Positions 34,501 through 46,500 of a DNA stretch of 64,000 bases are shown here, one piece after another. Origin of the DNA: Rana temporaria (taxonomy: Eukaryota > Chordata > Amphibia > Anura > Ranidae); contig NC_053499.1 in assembly GCF_905171775.1 (NCBI RefSeq), positions 23,665,686 to 23,729,685 of the forward strand. Direction: 5' to 3'. Every line of letters begins with the position of its first letter. Within the stretch, counting starts at the first letter, position 1. Under the pieces are notes generated by a model, which was not told where the DNA came from, searched no databases, and saw only the letters and a list, made by a program, of their open reading frames with translations. Made by a program: the position numbers and the translations under genes.

Positions 34501-37500
34501 CCTGATATCCACTCAGAATACAGAGGATTACATTCCTTTACTAGACTCCCTTCTCAGTTCTCTCTGGATAATGAAGGGAATGGATATCCTCTGTTATAGC
34601 TGGGTACCAATATAAGACGTTTCATTTTAATTTATGCTAGAAGACACTCTGCCAGCTGCTTTTAGTGCCGTCAGGAGATGCTAGTCTTCATCAGGCTTTA
34701 ACACAGGTCCTCCAGTGCACTCTGTCATAATTTTATTAACATTGACTGCTCAATGGCCACTCAATTGGTCACGGCTGCATGGTGGTTGAACCCAGACCTC
34801 AATAACCCTTCAACTCTGTTGGAGGCAGCTGTGGTGAACTTCTTAGGGGCCCCTCAAATTCCTCATATTTAAGGGTTCTCAGGCGTCTACACTTTGACTC
34901 CCTCTATGCTCACCGCCCTCCAAGCCTGCGAGCATTCCCCCAAAGCTGCAATCTCCCCAAATCCTCCCTTGTAGCTAAATCTCAATCTCCCCCAATTTAT
35001 AAATTGCCAGAGCCATACGCATGCACTAAATATTATATCAAAATGTTTTTCCAAATAGTCACAAATCAATCCTTATCCCCCCTGTTTCTACTTACCTCAA
35101 CCTTAAACCTGCCTAGGTCTTACCACTTCCGATATCTCTAGCTCTCCCATGCCTTTCGCAGTCAGTTCCCACAACTTAATCTAAAGAATGAGCAATCAAT
35201 TTTAGAAAACGGTACTCCGTTCTGAATGCACCGAGAAGCCCACCTCTCATTTATATTATACTACCAATTTTTTTTTTCCATTTCCCTTCCGGTGCTGGAA
35301 AGTCTCAGGGCTAGGTGGCTGCAGGATATATCTTGATAATGATGACTGGGATTGTGTGCAAGATTTTACCTTTCAATCTTTGGTTTCATTGAGGGATCGC
35401 AAAGAAATGGCAGGCAGAGAAGGTCTAACCCTACTTTTCTCTCCCTCTTAGAACCTGGGAGTGCAGTGTGGGCCTTGGAGCATGAGCTGTGTTCATTACT
35501 GGTGAAACAGGAACAGAACATGTTATCACAGGCAGAGCCCACATACCCTACCAGTGCACCTCTGGAACAAGTGTTGGGGCCAGGGGTTCTGCAAAATGAC
35601 GAGGTGAGTACTTGAAATTGTAAAAGGACTATTTTTTAGCCTGCTGCATTGGACTCACTTGTCGTGAAGAATTGTTCCATATTAGTTCATTACATTTATG
35701 GTGGCTTTGGGGAAACACACGTTCTGAGACTCTATATTCTATTAATGAAAAATAATTATGCCCACGCTTCTACCTATCCTTATTTCTAAGGGCAACCCTA
35801 AAGGATCTTCTCAACCAAAACAGATAGTTTATTCTTTGTTAGATGATGAAGAGTTAAAGGGGCTGTAAAGGCAAAAGGTTTTCTATCTTAAAGCGGGGGT
35901 TCACCCTAAAAACAATTTTCTAACATTACATTGAGCTCACTCTCGACATTGACAGTATGCCGTTTTTTTTGCTGTACATACATACCTTGTATAGCTATTT
36001 TCTTACCCTGCTTCTGGGTAGTGCCTCCTGCGGGATTGGGCGTTCCTATGCAGCAGTTAGTGATTGACGTGATGACAAAAACTACCCACCCCGTCGCATA
36101 AGGAGCAGGCGCCGTATAGCGCCGACTCGGCGTTCGGCTTCTTTCGGCAACTCGTGACGCTCCTTATGCGACGGGGGGAGGTAGTTTTTGTCATCAAATC
36201 AATCACTAACTGCTTCATAGGAACGCCCACTCCCGCGGGATTCACTACCCGGAAGCCGGGTAAGAAAATAGCTATACAAGGTATGTACAGCAAAAAAAAA
36301 CGGCATACTGTCAATGTCGAGAGTGAGCTCAATGTAATGTTAGAAAATAGTTTTTAGGGTGAACCCCCGCTTTAATGCATTCTATGCATTAAGATAAAAA
36401 GCTTTCTGTGTGCAGCAGCCCCCCTCAGCCCCTTGTAATACTTACCTGAGGTCCCTCTCTGTCCAGTGATGTCCATGAGTGTCTCAGCCATCTGAGATTC
36501 ACCTTCCTGATTGGCTGAGACACATCAGCAGCACCATTGACCTAGAGGCATGAAATGTTACCTATAGAAATATAAAAATGTTCCCAAGTGCACCCATAAA
36601 TGGCCAGATCAAGTTGGTTGTCTCTGATAAACATTTAGCTGTCTTCTGAGACTATAGTATAGTAATGTTCTATGTCCCCTTTATTATAGAATGTCTCCAG
36701 GACACCAATATCACATATAAAGGTAGAACCAGGAGTACCAAACCACCTGCTGAATATACCACAAGGTAAGTGAACTCTCCATTTAACTGTATTATTAAAA
36801 AACGGTATAATTGTGATTTTCCTGGGAATGTTTAGGTGCTTGCTGTATAGGTTTCAACTGGCCATAGACAACCAGAGAGCTAACTTTCCTAGCAAGATTT
36901 ACAGATGAATGCGGAAAGATTTATCTACAGCACAAGCGGAATTTCCACCAGAAAAAGTTTGATGTGAGCTTTTCATCGGCAATTCCGACCGTGTGTATGC
37001 TCCATCAGACTTTTGTTGTCGGAATTTCCGCCAACAAGTTTGAGAGCAGGTTCTCAATTTTTACGACGGAAAACATTCCTATCGAAAAACCCGTTCGTTA
37101 GTATGGAATTTCGACGGGAAAAAAACTCGGAAACAATTCAACGCATGCTCGGAAGCATTGAACTTCTTTTTCTCGCCTCGTCGTAGTGTTGTCCGTCATT
37201 ATGTTCTTAACACTCGAAAGTTCAGAGAACTTTTGTGTGACCGCGTGTATGCAAGTCAAGCTTGAGTGGAATTCTGTTGGAGAAACCTTCCAACTTTTTT
37301 CCGACAGAAATTCTGCTCGTGTGTACGGGGCATTAGAAATCTGTGGGACACAACTAAATCTGGGGGGTACATTCCACTCCAGCACCTCCTGAATCCAGGC
37401 CTGGTTCTAGTGGCAGTTTACTAATCTTAGGCCAGTATCAATATTTCCTTGTAATAAAGGGTAATCTGATGTATGAATCCCTTGTTAACATGGTTACCTG

Positions 37501-40500
37501 GTTACCTCCAGGTAATATCCAAAACATACCAGGTCAATTGGTGTTTAGTCAAACTGTGCCCTAAGTATGCATATGCAAGCCATGAGACATTGTAAGCACC
37601 TTCAATGACTGATATAAACGGTTCAATAAAAAAAAAGCTCTGATACTAAACTTATTTGTTCCATAACATAGAAAAGATCATAATAATTTGATGAGCTGAT
37701 TGCTCTGGCAAGGCTGCTCATGTGGTACAAGGCTCCTTTATTCTGGTCAGGACTAAAAGAAGTATCTAATTTTTAGCTGAGTAAATATATAATTAATAAT
37801 ATGGATAATATCTAGTTTCCTATCTGGCCAGCGGATGGAGCTTTAAGCTCCTTTCACATGTTTCCCTTTATCTCCTTTGTAGAAAAAAAGCTGGTTGTTT
37901 GGCAGGTTAAGTTGAATTGTGCACACATGCTTTATAAGAGTTTTGTGTCTTCCTCTAGATCAGTGGTTTTCAACCTTCCTAGTGCCGTGACCCCTTGATA
38001 AAATTTCCCAGGTTGTGGGAACCCCTAACAGTAGAATTATCGTAGTGTGGGTTGTCAGCACCCAAGGCAAGACAAGTAATTTGCACCCCTAGCCCTCGGA
38101 CATTTAGGGTTCCCTAAGTCCCTTACACCGCTTCTGGTACATTTTAGGATGTACCACTCTCTCTATGTTCTCCTTTCTTTCACTTTTATCTCTCTATCTT
38201 AATTTCTTGCCCCCCCCTCCCCCCATCCCTCTCTCTAGTCATCTTTCCTGTTCTTTCTCTTATTCTTTCTCTCCCTTTTTTCTTTGTTCCTCCCCCTCTT
38301 TTCCTCTCCCTTCCATGTATTCTCTATTTGTATTCCTTCTCTTACTCCTTGGGGGGAGTGCTGGCAGTGCTGGCGGGGAGTTCTGATCAGCCAGCTTAGA
38401 TGCTCTTGATCAAGGTCATCTGCTTATCTGAGAACTGTATTGGGGACTTTAAATGGCAACTCTAATCACAGGTAATGTTACTCAACGTGTCTCTAGCTCT
38501 GTGGTGTCTCGCAGCAGTGACACCTATGCTGAAATAAGGAGATAGGGTCTCCTCCAGCCCTTCCCACTTCACATTTCTCACCAGTCAGCTGACCTCTAGT
38601 CTCTGCCACACAGCCATGCCGCAAACTGAATGGGCGGGCAAGGGCTCCAGGAGCAGCCCAGCTGGGCGGCCACGGGCTCCAGGGACAGCCCTGCTGGATG
38701 GCTGTGAAAAGGCTGAGAGTGCTGCGGGCTTCAGGAACAGCCCAGGATTCGGTGACCCCTGGCAAATTGTCATTTGACCCCCAAGGGGGTCCCGACCCCA
38801 GGTTGAGAACCACTGCTCTAGATCAACTGTTGGTATTGCATTCTGTATATACTGTATATCTATTTGTTTATTCAATTTTTTTCTATTGGTTGAACTGGAT
38901 GGATATGTGAATGAGTCAGAGTAGTGACTAATTCTTTGTTGGATAGCTCTGTCTGAGGTTTCAATGATGAATGTTTGTTCTAAAAACCATAACTACTGAT
39001 GTGCTGTCTCTTTAGAAAACCCATAGTGCCATGAGAATATTTTGTCATGTATCAAATGTGTATTTGTTGAAGAAAAAGTGTATGCATAAAGTTTATATCT
39101 AAAACGGTATTAAAGTTTTTTATAGAAAAACAAACGTTGACCCAAAATCGCTATGGGTTCCTTTAATAGATGTCACCTACTTGGTATGATCTAAAATATC
39201 TTTCTTCTCCTAGATGTACTGGGGGTCATGCCCCTAACCCCTCCCAGTAGCCATAGCAGTGATAGCGATGGATCTCAAAGTCCGCGATCTCTTCCACCTC
39301 CCAGCCCAGCCCGTCCAGTGGCCCGATCCTCCCATGCCATCTCATCATCACCGCTCCTCACTGCCCCTCATGTAGGTATCCTGGTTTGTTGGCAGCGAAC
39401 AACTCTGAGAGGCTTCCATGGTCATCATCTGCATTTTACATTGTAATATTTTCAATGGTGTTTAGAAACTGCAAGGGACATCGGGACCTTTAATGCTGAC
39501 AGAAGAAGAAAGACGGACATTAGTCGCTGAGGGCTACCCCATTCCCACCAAACTCCCACTCACTAAAACTGAGGAGAAATCTCTGAAAAGAGTACGCAGG
39601 AAAATTAAGAACAAGGTGAGGAGGGGCCTCTGTAAGAGCCATTGAAGGGAAGGTATAGTGTATTTTTACTGAATGCCTAGAAAAGTTCTAATTGAAGATC
39701 AGCTCAAAAATAAAAAAAATGTTTACATGGATTTTCAAAAGCCTGCTCTACCATACTTTTATCATATTAAACATATAAAGACTGGTATATTACCCACTAG
39801 AAGCTCTTGGTGGCTCAGTTTTTCACTTACTCCCATTTTTGAATGCCATCTATAAGCTCATGTTTGCTTGGTTTCAGTACTTCCCATGCTAGTATAAAAT
39901 CTAGTAATAAAAGGCCCCAAAATCCCAAAGGACTAATCCATGTTCCAGTGAAGACACTGCTCTTCATAGCATACAGTAATCGGCGCTTCTCAGCGCCGTA
40001 TTGCGTTTCACACTGGAACGCATACGGCGACCGCGCAATGACGTCATCGCCTGGCGCCGCGTGTGTACCAGCGTGGAACGCGGAAGAACCGAGCGTAATC
40101 AACGCTCTATTCGGCACACATGCCTCTCTGCTATAAACAGAACAGCATGCAGAGTACACGCTGTTCTATTATTGTCAGCAGTAGCCGGACCACGCTACAA
40201 AACTACTGGTACTATGTATCCCTAAGCTGGAAACCATCCCACGCCGATCCATGCCACAACTAAGCTAATCCCCTACCTGGATCCACGCTGCAATGCATAC
40301 TGCCATTGCTGGGGACACCCTAAGATATTCAGCACAAGGAGACTATCCGCTACAGAATCCCATTACTGCTACAATACTCTGTTATTACAGAAGAAGACTC
40401 ATCCTCTGCAAACGGATAAGTACCATTACTACATTACATTTATTACTCTAGAATTACCCGGATCACATATAGCCTTTACTAAGTACTGTATTTGAATCTG

Positions 40501-43500
40501 CCTTTTGCTTATACTACCTTGCAGCATGGGATTACTTAATGTGCCTTCTTGTAACAGTTGTGGAATCTCTTAAAGGGACATACACTCTTAAACCATTTCA
40601 GCTTTAATTACCTCTCTCAAGTTAATGCTACTTGCATACAGTATTCTCATATGCTACGTGCTTGACATTTGTTGTTAATAGTATACAGCCTCCCGGCCTA
40701 AATACTGAACATGTTCGTTATACCTTTTCTAGGCTAAGGATTGAAGGTGTGTTATACCTTCTCCCTTAGTAGCTCAATGCATCCCTATATGTGAGCGATA
40801 TGATGTAGAGGACCTCCAAACTCTTTTTCTCTGATTAGAGTGACGCCTGGGGTCCAGTACTGATAATCACTTCACATAGAGAAGTGCATTGAAATCTTTT
40901 CCTTAATGCAGTTGTGCTTCACTCACGTTTATCATAACCTTTAAGGCTAGGGATTGAAGGTATGTTGTAATACCTCCACCCTTAGTAGCTCAAAGCATTC
41001 CTATATGTGAGACAGATGATGTAGTGAACCCCCAAACTCTAAGTATGTGTAGACGATAAGTTAAAGGGAAGGATGTGCAGATGGGAAGTTACAGGAAAGG
41101 ATGTGTTGATGGGAAGTTATGGGAAAAGATGTGTTGATGGGAGGTTACGGGCAAAGGTGTGTTGATGGGAGGGTATGGGAAAGGATGTGCAGATGGGAAG
41201 TTACAGGAAAGGATGTGTTGATGGTAGGTTACGGGAAAGGATGTGTTGATGGGAGGTTACGGGCAAAGATGTGTTGATGGGAGGGTATGGGAAAATATGT
41301 GTCGATGGGAGGTTACTGAAAAGGATGTGTTGATGGGAGGTTACGGGAAAGGATGTGTTGATGGTAGGTTACGGGAAAGGATGCGTTGATGGTAGGTTAC
41401 CGGAAAGGATGTGTTGATGGTAGGTTACGGGAAGGCATGTGTAGATGGAAGGTTACAGGGAAAGAATGTGTTGATGAGATGCTGCAGGGATGGAGGCATA
41501 GATGGCAGGTTAGAAGGTATGACATGTAGATGGGAGGTTAGAAGGAAGGGTGTGTGTCAGTGGGAGTTTCGGGAAAGGATGTGTAGACAGGGGCTTCCAG
41601 CAATCACACAAGGTGTAATTTTGGGTCCTTTTTGTGTCTGCTCCTCAGATCTCAGCCCAGGAAAGCCGGAGGAAGAAGAAAGAATATGTAGAGTGTCTGG
41701 AAAAGAAGTGAGTTGTGAAATGTGTGTACATCGCTTCTTTCAGTCCTTCTTCCTCTGACATTTCTTTGTTTTGTCCCTCTAAATTTGTTATTGTTTTATG
41801 TCGACCAGTAGCATATCCTTTTTTATTATTATGTAATTTTTATTGTTACTGTATGTACACATATCTGAGGCTTTAGTGGAGAGGAATTTCCTTCTATCCT
41901 TTGTCCCTGTCCCTCCCACAAATCCATAACAAAAGTGTCGTCCTCTCCTATCTGGACATCTTAATTATTATAAATAATTGGAAGAGCATGACTCCACCAT
42001 GTCTTTGTAATGGCTGTGGTAGTTGGGCCAAACTGGGAATCCTGGCAGGGATAGCTTATCATTGAACATCACAACAGGTATAAATATCCAGCATGTGATT
42101 CAACTTGCCAGAAACCTCACATAACTTAAAATCAATCTTGGGTGGACTGTCCCTGAAAGCCTGACTCTTATTGTTCTAGTGCACCAATGAGTATACCTTT
42201 CTGTTTGTATTCTGTCTCCTATAGGGTAGAATCCTTCACATCACAGAACAGTGAGCTGTGGAAAAAGGTGGAGAGTTTGGAAAATGCCAACAGGTGAGGT
42301 GCTTTCACTTGCCACATGCCAGTGACCAACACTGCACAAAAAGTTTAGATCCCCATTTGGGTATTCTTTGTGCTAGATATAACCTAGCCAGTTTTTATTA
42401 ATCATGTACCTACGTGGCAGCTACAGTATGCTTTGTAGGCACGGTTCTTTGTTTTGTATCTGATCTCTCCAACATCTTACCATTCACACATTACCTCCAG
42501 CTGTGCCCTTTTTTGGCATTCCCAATAGCACTGGCATCACTTACTGTTACAAGTCCAATCTAAGAAACATCTAATCTGGCCAGATTTCTGGCCATCTAGA
42601 GGTAGCTTTCTGCGCCAATCAGGTTTTTCATTCAGTCTTACAGGGTGATTAAGCTTACAGGAGGCGAGAGAAGAGAGATGGCCCTATAGGTGTACTGTAC
42701 ATTGTTGTGTCACAGGCTGGTGCAGTTCCTAGACCTGGTTGTAGTGCTAAATGTAGAGGTAAACCTTGAAAACCAAAAAACTGCCAGTAGGGTAGGGTCT
42801 TTTGGTAGTCCTTATAAGTCTCTTCTACCAAAAAACTCTTACTTATGTGCTAGTACTTTTGTGATCTGCAGACTACAGAGTATTCAGGATTTGGGTGCTG
42901 AGATTATGTAACTTTGGTGTTCATGCACAGGAGACCTCATCAGTGCCCGAAGAAGAGGAAGATTATATGGCCCCAGTGGGGACAGAGTGGATGTGGGCAG
43001 CTTGGGTCTCATATCACTAGAAAGAGAGCACAACCGCACTTGAACATTATGGCAAATGCTGGCCACCTTCACCACCCTTGACTTCCACTTTAGCTTCTGT
43101 GTAGCCCCGGTATACTCATATGAGGCTCTGATTAACATTCTATACAGAAAAGGCCCATATCCTGCACAAGGAGCAAATATATTTAAACTATCGTACAGAA
43201 TATTTCACATGTGTAATACTAGGATGGGAGGAACCAGCTTGACCACCTCCCTGAACGCCCCCTTGTGGCACAATCCTCAACTTGGTGAGATATACAAAAT
43301 TCCTGGATGGCGCATGCTGGGCAGAGTATGGTGTCAAATATGCCCATCAACTGTTTAGAGATGTGGTATTTAGAACATTTCTGGACCTGAAGTTAGAATA
43401 TAAGATACCAAACGCATTATTTTTCCGCTACCTACAACTACGTTACGCAGTAAGGGCACAGTATGGAGGGGGGAAAGTGGTGCTTCTACCTTCCAGTATG

Positions 43501-46500
43501 GAAAAAATGATAACTGACGAGGACCACTCCAAGCTTATTTCTAGATACTATTTTATCCTGCTGACATCCTCTTCCACTAGAATGGAAAAGGTGGCTGCGC
43601 AATGGAAAGTTGATATCCCATCCATTACGGATGAATCCTGGTCTAAGGCCCTGAATTCGATGCTGTCTTCAATGATCTCGGCCAGGGACAAGCTAATACA
43701 GTTTAACTACTTACAAAGGATATATTATACACCACAAAGGTTACATAAAAGGGGAAGACAGGACTCCCCAGAATGCCATAGATGCAGGAGTGCGATGCGA
43801 GACTTCTTCCATATGGTGTGGCAATGTCCCCAGGTGATGAGATTCTGGAAAGCAATCCTCCAATATCTAGAAGATACCCTGGCCCTCCCTTATATCTACT
43901 CTCTGGCCAGATGCCTGTTAGGCGATCTGGATGAAGAAAGAATATCTGAATCACAAAAAAACACTGCTCAGAATACTCTTTTGCTACACTAAGAAAGCAC
44001 TGGCTCTTAGGTGGAAGGATCCGATCCCTCTATCTGTACAAACCTGTTTGAACCTAGTAAACAAAGCACTGCCTCTGTATAAAATGGCTAGAGGGTGCCC
44101 TAAAAAGTTTGAAAAGGTGTGGGCTGGATGGCTGAAATAAACCCCAGGAGATGATGCAAGTGGGTTAATGGATGATAATACCTGCGAGAGTATAGGTCAG
44201 AATAGGAACAGCATAGGCGTAAGCAAGGGGTGTGCCTGGGCACACTCTAATCCTGAGGTTGGCAACCCATCAATCGTGAGCTACCTGCCGATCGTGGGCA
44301 GGTGACAGGTAAACCGCGATCCTTCCTTGCCGACCCCCAGAATCTGGATAGGAAGGGCAGTAGGGCTGGGATATAGTGGAACCGATCTGTAATTTCCTCC
44401 TGCAGCAGCTGAAAGTAGGCTTCTCCTCCTCTCCCTCTCCTTGACATTCAGCTGCAACAGCAGCAAAATACAGGGGGATCAGTACCAATATATGCCACTA
44501 CCGCCACCCCTCCTGTTCCTGTTCATCTTTTTTCTGCTGCCCGGATCAGCCTTGCTCCGCCCCATTGTTTCAGGATGGATAGTGGGGAAGAGGCCGGTAC
44601 ATATGTCACACATGCATATATGTTTGAGATTTGAGGTGCACACCCTAATGCCATAGGCTGCGCACACCTATGAGCAACAGAATGCAAATGTTAAGGTCAT
44701 TTGAAATTTCTTTATTGATAAGATGATATAAATGTGAGGTGTGACACATATATCATGAGCATATGTTGAAATATGTTTATTGCTGTTGAATTTATACATC
44801 ATTTATGTATAATGACTGAGAAATGTGCTGTACATTTTATTTTTCAAACTCTAATAAAATGTACCCTTTAAAATAAAAAAAGGCTGTCTGAACAGTTACA
44901 AATATTTTGACAGATAGCACACTTTGGGCCAGATTCAGGTAGGAGATACAACGGCGTATCTCCAGATACACCGTCGTATCTCTGAGTGTGCGGCGTCGTA
45001 TCTATGTGCCTGGTTCTTAGAATCAGTTACGCATAGATTTGACTAAGATCCGACCGGCGTATATTTACGCGTTGAATATGCAAATTAGGTAGATAAGCCG
45101 ATTCAGAAACGTACGTTTTCCCGGCGCATTTTTTTACGTCGTTTGGGTTAGGCTTTTTCCGGCGTATAGTTACCCCTGCTATAGGAGGCGCAGCCAATGT
45201 TAAGTATGGACGTTGGGACCGCGTAAAATTTTTCACGTTTTACGTCGTTTGCGTAAGTCGTCCGTGAATGGGGCTGGGCGTAAGTTACGTTCACGTCAAA
45301 ACCAATGAGTCTTTGCGGCATAATTTGGAGCATGCGCACTGGGATACTTTCACGGACGGCGCATGCGCCGTTCGGAAAAAGTGTCATTTACGTGGGGTCA
45401 CAATACATTTACATAAAACACACCCACATCTTCCACATTTGAATTAGGCGGGCTTACGCCAGCCTATTTACGCTACGCCGCCGCAACTTACGGAGCAAGT
45501 GCTTTGTGAATACTGCACTTGCCTGTCAAAGTTGCGGAGGCGTAGCGTAAATAGGATACGCTACGCCCGCACACAAATACGGGCTCCCTACCTGAATCTG
45601 GCCCTTTATATATATTTATTTCAACTGTGTATAAAGCTGTTTGCCTGCAGTTCAAATTTTTATTAAATAGAATGCCTGGCCACTGAAGGTAGTAATGGCC
45701 AAATCAATAACTGATCTAAAAAAAGCTTTGAAAGATTTTCTTACATCTAATGATATTCTAATTACTGAGCATGGTAATATCCCCAACCCAGCCTGTGATT
45801 GAACACTCAAGGAGCAGCAGGCTAGCAAGGCACTGGTGAGCACATCCCTTTGCTCTTCTCTTTGTCTGCCTATGAGAGCCTGTATTGGCTCATACTGATG
45901 TCCCTCCCTCTATTTAAGCACTGTTGTGCAGAGGATTACATCAGCTCACGTACTTTGGCTAAGTTTGAATGAAAATATTTTTACTGGATTTAAAAAATAC
46001 ATATCTGAATTAAATGTGTTTTTGTATATATATTATTAGAGTTCAGCTTTAATAATTCATAACTGGGAATATAGCCCTCTATTAACCTTGCATTGTATGC
46101 AGTGGGCTTAAATATGTCATCTGGGCAGCAAACTGTACCTGGCAGCCGTTTAAATGCTGGCAAGCGTGCATGATACTGCTACCGAAATTAATTTTGAACA
46201 ATTGACCGGTTGAAATCTTTATAATGCAAAATGGGCCATGTGGGAAATGAATTCAAGAATTTCAAAAAAGTTAGGTCCAGTTTGTTCTGATGTGAGATTT
46301 TGTCACCACCTAGTGTTCATTCTGTGAATTGCAGCAACTCTGTGATTCATAGATAATACTGTGGATATGATCTATAAAATAGAGTGAATGCTGGAAATCA
46401 CACAGGACTAAGATTTCTTTGCCTTTGAATACACTGGTACTTGAATTTGATCATTTCATTAATTTCATTCATTTTCCTTAGGTCTCTCCTACAGCAGCTA

